Shown here: positions 20,705 to 57,676 of the stretch, piece by piece | Position numbering within the stretch: position 1 is the first letter of the stretch | Layout of the letters: the number at the start of each line of letters is the position of its first letter | Source of the DNA: Cristatella mucedo | Lineage: Eukaryota > Bryozoa > Phylactolaemata > Cristatellidae | Direction of reading: 5' to 3' | Length of the DNA: 64,000 nucleotides | NCBI GenBank assembly: GCA_009760855.2 | Contig: WPIO01000016.1 | Span: 3,694,501 to 3,758,500 of the forward strand | Position numbers and translations under genes: made by a program | The notes under the pieces: model-generated | The model's input: the letters and a program-made list of their open reading frames with translations, nothing else | Databases searched by the model: none | What the model was told of the DNA's origin: nothing

Positions 20705-22440
20705 TAAAAATAACGCCTTTGTTATAGCGCCCTCGAAGAACTTAATCTCTGTCTAGATACTTTACATTTACTGTAAAGGAAGCATGACAGAATGGTCAGG
20801 GTAGCATGCTCGATGAACAAAAAACATACAAAGGGTGAGCATGCAAATATGGTTAGTGGCAGCATGCAGTGTCAGCAGGCATATGCAAACAAAGAACGAA
20901 TCGCACGGACCCACTAAATGCTGTGATAAATAAATGCGTTTTTAGTTTCTTTTTAAATTTGGTCAAGTCAGGGGATGTCGTGACGCTAGTCGGAAGTTAT
21001 TTCCAGGCTTTGGAGTATACGAACTAAAGGCACTGTCTCCAAAAGATTCGAGGTTCATGTGAGGCGTAGGTAAACGATTCAATTCCGATAAGCCGGTGGA
21101 ACGACGCTTAGCCTGGTGGGGGAGTAGATCTAATAGATAGGCTGGAGTCAAAGAATGAAGGGACCTAAAATTGAGTGACAGAACCTTAAAGTCGATGCGT
21201 TGCTTGACTGGGAGCCAGAGCAGGTCAGCTAGAAGAGGCAACTGTGGCGCTCACGACAGACAACCTGGCTGCAGAGTTTTGCACAAGCTGCAATCGCCTG
21301 ATTGCACTGGCCAGTAGACCAGTAAGCAGTGAGTTGCAGAAGTCGAGACGAGATGTCACGAATGTGTGGACCAATTTAGATGTGGTATCCCTGTCTAAAC
21401 AAGCCAAATTATAGCAATGTTATGTAGCTAAAAGGAGGCAGACTTGACTGTGAAGCTGATGTGGTCGTCCGATGAAAGGTCATTTTGAAACATGACACTT
21501 ACATTTCGTCCAGATTCAACAGGAGATATGGTGGCAGAGCCGATTTTGAGCGTTAGCCTTTCCAATTTCTGAATCACTTGGTTTGCTCATTCCTGGTAAG
21601 TTGGTTTTCTCATCATTCATTTTAAAAAAGTTTGCTGCCATCCATGTGCAGATGTCATCAATACATGCAGCAAATGAGTTGAGAGAATTCGACGTGCTGG
21701 AGGACTGGGAGGGATCAAAGCAAAAGTACAACGGAATGTCATCCGCATAGAAGTGAAAGCCTAGATTGTGCTTGGCAATCACATCGGCAAGAGGGAGAGT
21801 ATAAACCGTGAAAAGAACCGGACCTAGCACAGAGCTCAGAGGTACCCCATATATCAGAGGTTCCTCGGAAGATATTTGTCCATTCACACCAGTACTCTGG
21901 AATCTCTCACTGAGATAGAGCGTGGACCATTGTAGCTCAGTACTGGTATGCCCACGTGAGATTAAGGGCACTCGAGAAGGACTTGGTGATCGATAGTATC
22001 AAAATCTGCCGAAACATCGAACAAAACAAGCAGATAACTCTACCTATGTCTGCATTCCTAAGTAGGTCTTTATACACCCAAAGCAATGCCGACTCTGTGG
22101 AGTGATTAGCTCTAAAACCAGACTGGAACTTACTTGCAAGGTTTGAAGTTTCTATATATGAATTCAGCTGGTCTGCCATGACTCGGTCCAGTGTCTTTGA
22201 TAGGAACGGTAGAAGGGGAACTGGGCGAGAGTTGCTCAAAATCTCCTGGTCTAGCGTCGCTTTCTTGAGTAGTGGCCTGACTAAAACAGCCTTTTTTAAA
22301 GATGGTGGGGCATGAACTGAGGGTAATGACGTGTTCGTGATGTTAGCTATGCATGGCAGCAGCAGATCAATGCATCGTAGAAGCAGGAGTGTGGGGCAAT
22401 TCAATCCCTGCAACACCGATGCGGTTGAGCAGTCGCAAGC
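20705..22440 (-). mobile_element. LINE family B copy with reverse-transcriptase core (CR1/L2-like)
   Basis: Minus-strand translation across broken frames (22416-21937, 21971-21516, 21407-20963) shows, in order: a fingers region with SRPVPLLPFLSKTLDRV and FQSGFRANHSTESALL, then GVPLSSVLGPVLFTVYTLPL, then the catalytic box GFHFYADDIPLYF, then a C-terminal region with SRLDFCNSLLTGL and VKQRIDFKVLSLNFRSLH. This is a CR1/L2-group non-LTR retrotransposon. The 3' UTR contains 'agattaagttctt' and 'gagggcgctataac', the tail shared with SINE family 2. Frameshifts and the missing endonuclease domain make the copy inactive. It is the best-preserved family-B copy in the window. Confidence 0.9.
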
Positions 22441-22909
22441 GAACAGGGATTTCGTAAGATAACTGAGAAGAAGTAGAAGTCCAAAACACGACGTGAAGCT
22501 AGGAGCATCCTAAAGGGACAAAGCCGGAAGTAGGCAATAAAACCGAACCGTGCCATGGCACTTTGAGGCGTGCATGGCGGTGAAAGTGTGCTACGGCCTC
22601 GGTCTAACGAGCATCGGGCTACATCGAATCGAACGCACGTCCGTCCGCTGGTAACAGAAAATTAACTTTTGGGGGCAATTTACTTTGAAATATCCCGGCT
22701 GCCGAGAATCAATATCTGTGGTATGGTGACACGAAATATAACAGTATAATTCATTTATATAATTTCGATGGGAACTTATTCCCCATGCAGAAGTGTTACA
22801 CATGCCGCGGGGTTCGAGCCTACTACGTAGGTCGTTAAATGCGGGAATCTTATCGTGTATCTGTATACTTTATTGTATCTCAGTCGGTGTGTCCACAACG
22901 CCGCAAAGA

Positions 22910-23400
22910 CTATGTGGGTGTTACGCACGAGAGTTTTGTATAGCGCACTCACAGCCTAAGCGGCTTTCGGTGCAAATTCGGTAACCAACAGACTTCATAT
23001 CGCCCAACAAAAAGAAAGCGAGAACCATAGCTGGGTCAGGAGAGCAGCTGAGGTAGTGAGTAGCATAGAAGTAGCAGCTCAGGACGACTGGAAAGGATAT
23101 GCCATTGTTGGCAGCCGGAGAGAAGACGTTGCGTAAGAATTAATAATAATAATAATAATTCACTTGATAAAGCTGTGCGGAAGTGAGTTCTTCAGTCTAG
23201 GACCTCCAGAGAAAAACTTCTGTCGCCAACGATCATTAAGGGGAGGAATGTAGCAGTTAATTTATTGTCCATACAGGACCTGAGGGCGTGAGGAGGGTGA
23301 AACTGGTGCAGCAGTTCAGCTAGGTATACATAAGTCAAGCCGTAGCAGGCATTGTGGGTCAGTGTAAGAGCTTTGCTCTGTATCCATTGATCGACCGGCT
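22910..23400 (-). mobile_element. LINE family A, 3' fragment
   Basis: Antisense of the A-family 3' UTR and C-terminal ORF ('gagagttttgtatagcgc', 'cctaagcggctttcgg', 'tgtccatacaggacctga'). A short (TAA)n plus 'ttcacttgataaagc' piece at 23142-23175 is a remnant of a LINE-B/SINE-2 tail inserted into it. Confidence 0.82.
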
Positions 23401-23429
23401 TATATACACCTTACATACTCGCAGCCTCC

Positions 23430-23850
23430 CGCTCGCCGGGGTCCGGCTCTCAAGTCGGACCTGGTCATCGACAACGGCGCCGACGCGGTCATCGTCGACG
23501 TGGCGGTGCCGTTTGACGGCAGCGAGGATACCTTGGCAGTGGCGACCCGGAACGAGGCTGTAAAAGTACGGGGTCATAGCCCGGTCTTGCCTGACCGCTG
23601 GCCACCGGACGGAGTGCTGAGGCCCTTCGTGGTCGGCGCCCTCGGCAGCAGGGGTCCGATAATGAAGCCTACACGGCCGACCTCGGCCTTGCACACGCGG
23701 AAAGGACGGCATTGCGGCGGCTATGCGTCTCGGGCACCATTTCCGGTTCGGAAACTGTGTCGTCGCCGTTCCTGAGCTGGGAGTCGCGCGTAGCACCCGC
23801 GGCCCTGGCAAGGCACGGCTCAACCGGTTAATGTACATAAACATATATTC
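23430..23850 (+). mobile_element. LINE family C, RLE domain fragment
   Basis: The plus-strand translation reads LKSDLVIDNGADAVIVDVAV, then PFDGSEDTLAVATRNE, then RPFVVGALGS. This matches block by block the restriction-like endonuclease region of the copy at 18130-18960. The C-terminal frame is degraded. The 3' end runs into a (TA)n tract at 23869. Confidence 0.8.
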
Positions 23851-23866
23851 ACATTGTAATAAACCA

Positions 23867-23868
<2 letters not shown>

Positions 23869-23934
<66 letters not shown>

Positions 23935-23945
23935 TTATATATATC
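23869..23945. repeat. (TA)n microsatellite at the 3' end of LINE C
   Basis: TA repeat with TTTATA variants directly following the RLE-LINE fragment. Confidence 0.9.
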
Positions 23946-23949
23946 CTAC

Positions 23950-25265
23950 AGGGCGATTGCAGCCGCATATTTATACAGTTAGGCAGTACAATCTGCAGCG
24001 CTGCAACCCCGGGGCTGCGGAATGTTAGGGTTAGTGGAATGTGTTCGAGCGGGAGATACGCGAGCGCAGAGCCAACGGTGGTGGCTCACCCGTAGGGAAC
24101 CCCCACGGCCTAGTCGCCATGCAGGGTCGACTTGAGTTCATCACTATAGAATAGGAGTCACTGCCCAAAGCACGAAGTTTAGGTCTCAGACCCAGCCTGC
24201 ACGCATACGTAACCTTTCCCTAATACGCCGCCGGCGCCGCACGCGCCGCTGCCAGTTAGGGCTTCTTCGGCGCATGCGCCTTAAGGTAGCGCGTTCGGAA
24301 GCCGGCGGACGCCGACCCGAATTTGCAGGAATTTGCCGTATCGTGCCTTCGGGCGTCGGATAAGTCGCGTAGAAATTGTTTGAACTTGGATTCTCTTCGC
24401 ATAGACGGTTAATTGCAATTGGCGCGCGGAAGGCTACACTGCGACCCCGTGTCGATACCCATATTCGAGCGGTGAGTGGTCTGCACGTGACGTCACAGCC
24501 CGTTTGCCTGCAGCCATTACTGTCTGCGGGTGTCGGCTTCGCTTGCAGCGCCGTCTGTCTTATGCCGTGAGTACGAGCTGTAGCTGTCTGCTGCACCGAG
24601 CCCCACGTAGCTATTACCATCCGTTATCTTCGCTGCTAGCGCTAGTCTCCGCGCTTTCCTAGGCTTTTCATCCGTAGCGCGGTTGACCTAATTGCGCCGG
24701 TCGGCCTTAGCGGCCTACCGGCGGGCCCTCTCTGCTTTGCCCGCGGTAGCCTGAGCCCTTTGGGCGTGGTCTCGCGGGCCAGCGTGGTCGCCGCGGGCTC
24801 AAACTCGTCAGAATGCTGCTGCTGCTGCTGTTCAGTCAATCGAGCTCTGTAACCTATGGGCTGCTCGACCGCTGTGGCTTCGGTCGAAGGGCTCCCCCCT
24901 CCTCGCGAGCAGGCACTCCGGTGTCGCCATGTTGAGCTTTCTAGCTGCGTTGCTGCCGCCGAGCGCGGCTGCACGGCAGATCTGTGGTAAAAGCTACACT
25001 CCCTGTTGAAAAAGGGTCGCGATGGCGATGTATGACGAATGTCAAGGTATCGATCGGTCACAAGCCAGCCTGAGCTAAGTAGTGTGTCGCCGTATCGATT
25101 CAAGGCTCCCTCTTCGACCGGAAAGCTTGCATCTGAGGGGAGATTGGAAAGCATCGGGATGCAGCTTGCGGCTGCCTAAAGACCGTGCAGGCTAGATCAG
25201 TGCCCTGCCGACCAAAGCCAGCCGACCGTTTCAACGTTTTTCTAACGTAGAGTACCGAACTAAGC
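23950..25265. other. Upstream flank of alpha-spectrin
   Basis: Expected to hold the spectrin promoter and 5' UTR. The segment 24640-25265 is GC-rich. A plausible 3' splice site (pyrimidine-rich 'cgtttttctaacgtag') ends at 25250, 15 bases before the ATG, so a 5' non-coding exon further upstream is likely. The ATG has A at -3 and G at +4. No TATA box was assigned. Confidence 0.45.
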
Positions 25266-50865
<25,600 letters not shown>

Positions 50866-51001
50866 ACTCGGCTGCGGCAGTGGAGGCAGAGGAGAGGCGT
50901 GTCACACAGAGACCTCATCCCTTAAGCGGCTGCCAAGCTTAAGCTTCGTCGAAGCCTCGAAATCAATCATCTCTCGTTTATCGCATGTAGTTCTCGTCTT
51001 T

Positions 51002-51007
51002 AATAAA
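51002..51007 (+). other. Polyadenylation signal of alpha-spectrin
   Basis: AATAAA lies 137 bases after the spectrin stop codon, in an AT-richer stretch ('cgtctttaataaagcg'). It is the first canonical signal downstream, so a short 3' UTR is predicted. Confidence 0.7.
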
Positions 51008-51519
51008 GCGAGCTAGCTTGCCCGATGTGTCTGTGCAGCGGTGGGGGGCACTCTGCCGGTGTGGGCAGCGGAGTACCCCTGCCGCTCGGCTGGGTGTCCT
51101 TGCACCGTTCGCCCGCAGCAGCAGCTTGCTACGTTCGTCTTCGCCTGGCTCCAGGCTCCCTCTGGCTTCAGTCCCTTCTTCTGTTAGCACCCGCATCCGC
51201 CGAGCAAGTGAGCTTATGGAGCAGTTGTGCTTTGATTAAATTTCTGGCGACCCTTAAGCTGCCGAAGTAAATAAGTCACATCTGCTGACACCAGTTCGCT
51301 GATTCCTTGTTCCTTCCGAGAAAGACAGACCGACAAGCAAGGGAAGCCTGTGCCTTTTCTCACGATCCACTGCACGTGACCTGTTAGCGTCCTTTGGTTC
51401 GCATCTAGTCAGAAAAACATAAGTGAATCAAAACTAGTTCGTATTTATATTGACGTACAAAAATGACAAGATGTAGGCCTTTTTTCGAATTGTGCTGCGC
51501 AGCACTTTCGGGAGTCAGC

Positions 51520-51785
51520 CTGTTAAAGAACTATTAAAGATCTTGACTTCAGTTCCCACTGAAGTCACGTCATCTCCTGACATGATATTTAAAAAGTAGC
51601 TGAAAACCCGCTCGTTTTTCAAAGCCTGCTCGGCAGGGGTGTTCGTTATATGTGCTTGCTTACTGAAATTGTGCATGCTATAACTTAAGTACTCGTATTA
51701 GGGCTGCTCCACAAATCTAGCTTTAGATAGATGACTAAGGAAAGATAAGATTAACAAGGACCTAAATAATGTAATGTTTTTTGCT
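51520..51785 (+). mobile_element. CR1/L2-like LINE 3' fragment
   Basis: The translation LTSVPTEVTSSPDMIFKK, a stop, then LKTRSFFKACSAG resembles the last residues of family-B ORFs (LPTSVTTS..., FKKNSKTHLFRAAF near 63640). Diverged and non-coding. Confidence 0.6.
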
Positions 51786-51859
51786 CTGCCAAATATCCGG
51801 AAATTTCTGTAACCCCACAAGGATTGATTGTCATAGTGGCAAAAGAAAGCCCCGCTCCG

Positions 51860-53620
51860 TAATACTGCTAATAATGTTTATATAGCACCCTCAGAGAACT
51901 AGATCTCTTTCTAGGCACTCTGTTGTATAGAAGGCATTACCAAATGATCGGTAGTAACATCCGCAACCATCAGGACATGTAAGCACGTATACGCACACGA
52001 GAGACGAATCGCAACGACCCACTAAATACTGTAATAAAGAGGTGTGCTTTTACTCTTTCAACAGCTTTTTAAATGCCGTCATTTCAGAGGATGTTGTGAC
52101 GTGTGTCGGTAGTGAGTTCCGGGCTTTGGGAGCATAGGAACTCTCCCACCCAGACCCCTGCGAAATAGCTAATAATAAGGACGAGATGTAGCCTAAATAG
52201 GGCCCAAGAGAGCTTATTCGCTAGCCACGTGATTATGGCTCGCGGTTAATAAAGGGGCTAATTATATGCATGGTCTCATTTTTAAACAACATGCACAAGC
52301 TCACCAGGACCTCCAGTTAGTAAGACCTTGGCTTAGTAGCACTGTGTCGTGCACAGGTAAGCACAAAAATAAAAGTTCACAGGAGGAAAAATTAAGGGGA
52401 AATAACCACATGTTTAGCTGAGACATAAATGGTGCCAAATCATTGCAGGTAGTGTGACATAAGCCAGTGTTCCAGACTTTCTGTGTATACGAATTTGAAG
52501 CACAATAAATGAAATATTTCAATTTAGTTACTAGGAAAGACCAGAAGTCGAGGAGCTAGAGGCCCGAGAGGACACTAGTAGGAGTGGAAGGGCGGTCAGG
52601 CAGGAAGCTGGTGCAAAGTGTCGGGCAGTAAGAGGCTATTGAAATAAAACTCGCGAAAGCCAGTGAACCTCAGGAGGGATGCGGTGTAGCGGCTACGCCG
52701 ATAACGGCAGGCAAGACATGAGCTATTGAGTTTTTGCACCAGGTTCAGACGATTGAGGGCACTGGCCGAGAGGCTCGAATGAAAGGATTTGAAGTAGTCT
52801 AGACGCCATGTCCCGAACGTGAGAATTGTTATCGGGATTGTGGCTGTCGTGCTTTGTCTAAACAGGCCCTGATTTTGGGAATGTTGCCCAGCTGAAAATA
52901 GGCCGAGTTGGAAGCAATTGAAATATGCTCAGCTAATGACAAATCATTTTGGAAAGTTTAGCATACACAGATTACATTGATCTTAATCTTCGTTGGGCAT
53001 CAGGAAGTTAGGGGCAATCCAAATGCGAATGCCGTGGAAAAATTAAAGTAAAGGATAACTGATTCAACAGACTCATTTATATAGCGGAAGAAGAGCCATA
53101 ATGGCTATCACTACCGTTTGCTATGGGCAATAAAGAATTGCCTGGCACAAAGACTGGAGCCAACGACCTGGGTCGTAAAGAGTCGATGCGGGGGAATCAA
53201 GGGAATTAAGTTGGTAAGATGTGGAGCACAGCTTTTAACTGTTTAACTAATATGGGAGAGCTGGGTTTCTTCGGCATACAAATGAAAGCCAAGATTGTGT
53301 TTGGGGATGACATCGATCAGAGGGAGAGTGCGAAATAGAGATCGGAAAAAGTGGAGCTTGAGATCGAACCTTGAGATGTATCCTCGTACTTTAAGGTCTC
53401 TCCGGATGACAGGCAGCCATTTACAATATGAATCTGACATCGTTCACTGACACTGAGGTAGGACGGTGGTGTGTCAGCGATATCTATTGAGAGACTGGTC
53501 AGTTGTGTCGAATGCTGCCGAGAGAGACCTAGGAAAACGAGAGGAGGCCTTACACTGATCAGCGGCGTTTAGAAGGCCACTGTAAACCTGAAGCAGAGCA
53601 GTTTTAGGCTAAGTGTTCGT
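51860..53620 (-). mobile_element. Old, interrupted LINE family B copy
   Basis: The plus strand starts with the antisense tail ('atatagcaccctcagaga', 'tctttctaggcac'). It continues with the C-terminal region near 52080-52150 and 52690-52960. It reaches the catalytic area at 53440-53243, where the minus-strand translation reads RTLPLIDVIPKHNLGFHLYA then EETQL, so YADD is mutated to YAEE. It is interrupted by unrelated sequence around 52150-52680 and by a SINE at 53065. Confidence 0.75.
53065..53200 (-). mobile_element. SINE family 1 nested in LINE B
   Basis: 'agagccataatggctatcac', 'gcaataaagaattgcctg' and 'acgacctgggtcgtaaag' follow the family-1 order in antisense, diverged. Confidence 0.65.
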
Positions 53621-53807
53621 CACGACAGCAAGCCTGCTTCAGTAAAACTCAAAGACTGATTGGCTCGCTGGCTGCGCACAACTTCCGCCCGCGACTCAAC
53701 GCCGTCAGCTGCCGAATGACAATTACGCGCGACGCAAGGAACGACGACGTAAGCAGCCAGCCGCCAGAGAGCTCTCGAAGAACAAGCTCAGCCAAATCTC
53801 CGAGAAA

Positions 53808-56800
53808 ATGCCGCTTCTCAAACAAGCCAAGGTCGTTTTCATTGTCGGTATGAGACGCTAGCCTCGAGCGCTGCTGCGATTGAGAAGAACCGAGTTTGCT
53901 CGAGAAATGAGCGCCTGAGCTATTCACTTCTGCCGCCATCTTTCCTATACGACGATCGTGCGGAGGATCGATATAGCTGTAGCAGCTCAGTTCCGCTGAG
54001 AAAGGCTCATCATCGCCTGCTCATCATCGCGACCCGAGAATTCAGAGGCTCCTAAACTGGCTAAACCGTCCGAACTCATCATGCTGAGCCATTCAGGGTT
54101 GATATCGCAGGAACAGCACCTTGTGGCGCTTCTCCAAATGCTGCCATTCGTAAGGCTATTAGTCGAAGCAGTTCGCGTGTGCAAAGGCAGTATGTAAGTG
54201 ACAGGAGGTAAACAAATTGACAGCCAGTTCAAGCGCATCCCGGTTAAAGATAACGCGTGGCCGTCGGCACTGGCCGAGAGCCGGCGGTGGATGCTTGGGC
54301 CTAGATGGGAGGAGGCTGGGCGGCTAACCTTCCCCTTCCCGCGCCGCCGGGGGGGGGGGAGGAGGGCCCCCCGTGGGTCTAGCTGAAGGAACGGGGTCCG
54401 CGATGCCAATGCCAAAGCTGCAGTCGGGCCGAGCCCTCTTTGTTGAGAACGTCCCCTTTAGCTCCTTTGTGTCAAGAACACCTCCGTCCTGGCCCCTCGG
54501 AGCCCTACGAAGCACCTCTTCGCTGGCTAACTGGCATCGAGGGGGATCACCCCAACTAGAGTATAATAATAATAATATTAAATTTTTATAGCGCTCTCAG
54601 AGAACGTTATCTCTCCCCTTTACAGATGCTGTACATAAAGCATTACCAAATGTTTGGTGGTAACGTCCGCGAGCAGCAGGCATAGTGTAAGCACGTACCT
54701 CCACACGAAGGACGAATAAATCACGAAGACCCACCAAATGCTGTAATAATAAAGGTGCATTTTAAGGTTCTTTTTAAATGTATCATGTCAGTGGACGTCG
54801 TGACGTGCGTCGGTGGGGAATTCCAGCCTTTGGGAGCATAGGAACTAAAGGCGCGGTCTTCAACGGTTTTGAGGTTCGTACGAGGTACGGCTAAACGATT
54901 CGAGTCAGAACAGTGGGTTGTACGATTCATTCGGTGCTGAAATTCATACTCCACATCTCAAAAAAATGGTTATAAGAATTTTCATTGAGGCACTGATGAG
55001 CCCATCTGGGCAGCGCACCGTCGGTGAGCAGAATCAGAGCGTTTCCCAGAGAGGCTGCCATTTTCATTTTCAATGGTGCCGCCAATTTATTTTAAATTTT
55101 ATTTCGGATGGACTTGAGCCGCCTGCCAGGCGGCGTGTGGTTGACGCTCGGCTTCACGGTCTCCAGCTCGAACCAGTTCTAATGAACTCGAGCGGAAGAG
55201 GGGCATGGCAAACCTAGGGGGCGCTAAAAGGGCCGCTGACCTCGACGGCCCACTCACCCGCTCCAGAACCTTTACTCTTGACCTTTACTCTCCGCCCCTG
55301 CGGCAGCGCCCGCTCCGCGACCTCCTCTACGCTGATCTCGGCGATCGACAATCGAGGGTTCTGTCCATAAAAAGTCTTTTTTTGTAATGCTGCCCCGACG
55401 ACCTTGCGCCCCTGCCCTGCAAGCGTCGTCTGCTACGCCATGCGATCGCCCTTAATCGGCGTCGAACCGGTCCGCTTAAACTAATGACATAAGCTTCGGA
55501 CCGGCTCGTTTAAACTACTGACAGAGGCATCGAACCGGTCCGTTTAAACTACTTGACAGAGGTGTCAGACCGGTCCGTTTACACTTCGCCGCGGTAAAAT
55601 GCCTACGCAACTCAACTCGCCGCCTTAAAACCTGGTCCCTAGCGCTTGAAGCGTTCCACGGTGGAGCGTGTCGATAATTTCGCCCGCCGGTCGCGTCTCC
55701 GCCATTCCGCGTCCAAGCGACGAAGAAGGCGCGCCCCCTGGCGGTACCAACCGAGGATAGGTCGTTTGCTTCTGGCTTCTTGCTCGTCGGTCTGGGCCGC
55801 TGAGGAGAGCCGCGCTCAGCTCCAAAAGTTAAGCCGATTTAGTAGCCTCGTTTTTATAGCGGCAGAAGATCCTTCAAAGCTATCGCCGGCGATCCGGGTA
55901 GCGTGGAGAGGACGGCACTTTACCCCTGGGCAATTATCCTGAGGCGTGCGCTTCCGTCCGTCTCCCTTTCGGGTCTCGGCGACATGCGACGACACCCAAG
56001 ATGGAAGCGAGACCGCAGCGGGACGGAGAGGAGGTCGCGCTGCAGCTCGCGGCTAGGCCGTGACACTGCGCGCTACGTAAACGAGCCGCACCTTCAGCGG
56101 CGGCGCGCGAATGTTCGAGGCGTTTCTCCAGATGGAGGCTACCGGAGGTGTATTTTTCGAGAGTTTTCGGCGAACGCGCTAGGGCCATTTTTCTAGGGGG
56201 CGGGGGGACAGTCGTTTCATTTTTAAAGAGGAAATTCCGCCCGGACTGGTCGTCTTCAGAGAAAGGCCAGCCGCTTCAGGCAGCGAATCCTTTTTTCGAA
56301 TGTCGAAAGAGGATTCGCGGAGCCAGCGCGCGGCGCGGAGCTCCCGACTCTCTGGAAGTTGGATTTGTCGATCTGCAGCTGGAGCCAAAGAGTGTTTTTT
56401 TCGCCGAATTTTAAAGAGAAGGCCCTGACTTTGTGCCAAACCCGTCTGCCCTGCTCCGTGCCAGCATCCTGCTATGCGATCGGGTGGAGAGGGCTCAGAG
56501 CAGTTGCTAGTTTTGTCAACGATCTGCTTGCAAATGTTTCTTATCAAGGATTGACTCTCCGTGTCTCGCAGGTGGTCCTGGATGCGGCAAGGGCACGCAG
56601 TGCGCTCGGATTGTGGAGAAATACAATTACTGCCATCTCTCTACTGGTGACCTGCTGCGAAATGAGGTAAACACCGGTTCGAAGCGAGGAGCTGAAATAA
56701 ACAGAATCATGGAGTCCGGAGGACTGGTACCACTGGTAAGCTTCGGCGCCAAGCACTTTTTCTTGAAAGAAAGTAAAAATGGCGGTGGAGGTAGAAATAC

Positions 56801-56884
56801 GGAGGGCAAAACAAAAAAAGAAAAGCGGAGGAAGAGGGAGAGAGACAGAGTGTGTGTCGTTGAGAGAGATAGCAATAGTGTCAG

Positions 56885-56919
<35 letters not shown>

Positions 56920-57676
56920 TATCGTATATATATATATATCACTTTATCGTATATATAGATATAGATATGAGTGTGTCGATGAGAGGGAGAGATAGCGAGT
57001 GTCAGATAAATAAATAAATATATAAATATTCATTCCATTCAAGGCTGTTGAAACCCAACCGTTTCAGGATATTGTTCTGGCGTTGGTGAAGGAGGCCGTG
57101 GCCTTAAATTCAGGTGCCAAAGGGTATCTAATTGATGGCTATCCGAGGGAGCTTGAACAAGGAGTACGGTTCGAAAAAGAGGTAAAGTATCACAGAATCT
57201 GAGGCACAGATTTGCACTATTCAGGTCCTCTGATGACCATCCACAGAAAGCAGTGGGTAGTTCAATCGATTGCCACTTATGCACAGGCCTTTTGGACGTC
57301 GCTTTGCAGATAACGCCTCCGAAGGCTGTGCTTTATTTTGACGTGCCGGATGAAGTGATGACAAAGCGGCTTCTCGAGCGGGCGAAAACGAGCGGTCGCG
57401 TAGACGACAATGCAGAAGCAATAAAAAAGCGAATCAAGACCTTTCACGAACACTCCGATGCTATCCTGCAGCATTACAAGAAGCAAGGCCTTCTTCGAAC
57501 GGTATCGGTGTTTTTTTTCCTCGCGCCGAGCAATGGCTGAGCACCGAGTCCACGTGGCTGCCGACACGTTGGCTTGGCTGCTCAGCTCACGAAGCCAAGC
57601 TGTCTTGTAGATCGACGCCAGAGCTTCGGTGGAGCACGTTTTCCAGGAAGTCGTCAGAGTCATGAATGCCGTTTAA
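53808..57676 (+). CDS. AK1: Adenylate kinase isoenzyme 1 (5 coding exons)
   Basis: Exons: 53808-53847, 56572-56735, 57068-57181, 57310-57501, 57611-57676; 191 codons plus TAA at 57674-57676. Human AK1 is 194 aa. The enzyme catalyses ATP + AMP to 2 ADP in the cytosol and buffers adenylate energy charge. Exon 1 encodes the first beta strand ([14 protein letters not shown]), and the P-loop [10 protein letters not shown] is formed across intron 1. Then come the NMP-binding [11 protein letters not shown], the AMP-site LIDGYPRE, and the short LID segment [11 protein letters not shown] with catalytic arginines. DGYPRE and the short LID separate it from UMP-CMP kinase (DGFPRN) and from AK2. The exon layout resembles vertebrate AK1. 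All introns are GT-AG. Intron 1 is 2.7 kb and repeat-rich, which makes the 40-base first exon easy to miss. It is tandem to alpha-spectrin and convergent with PIG-P. Confidence 0.95.
54560..54960 (-). mobile_element. LINE family B 3' end in AK1 intron 1
   Basis: (AAT)n, then 'ttatagcgctctcagaga' and 'acgttatctctcccctttac', then the C-terminal ORF part in antisense ([17 protein letters not shown]). Truncated. Confidence 0.8.
55463..55585. repeat. 33-36-bp tandem repeat, about 3.5 units
   Basis: The block 'gaaccggtccgtttaaacta' followed by 'ctgacagaggcatc' recurs with starts near 55464, 55498, 55531 and 55567, with substitutions and small indels. Each unit contains the palindrome ACCGGT or a variant. 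Confidence 0.85.
55845..55890 (-). mobile_element. SINE family 1 fragment
   Basis: 'gcctcgtttttatagcggca' and 'gaagatccttcaaagctatc' match the 3' part of family 1 in antisense; the tRNA-like head is lost. Confidence 0.6.
56885..56940. repeat. (TA)n tracts in AK1 intron 2
   Basis: Two TA runs separated by 'tcactatcg'; a third shorter run follows near 56952. Confidence 0.9.

Larger units (their letters stand above)
53848..56571. other. AK1 intron 1
   Basis: 2.7-kb phase-1 intron. It contains a LINE-B tail (54560-54960), a 33-36-bp tandem repeat (55463-55585), a SINE-1 fragment (55845-55890), and otherwise GC-rich unassigned sequence. No additional kinase exon is needed or seen. Confidence 0.7.

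Noticed and set aside
24642-25154. 170-codon minus-strand frame upstream of alpha-spectrin
   Set aside because: No recognisable domain; probably promoter or 5' UTR DNA with low stop frequency.
56572-57676. UMP-CMP kinase instead of adenylate kinase
   Set aside because: The nucleotide-site motif is DGYPRE and the LID is TSGRVDDN as in AK1; UMP-CMP kinases have DGFPRN.
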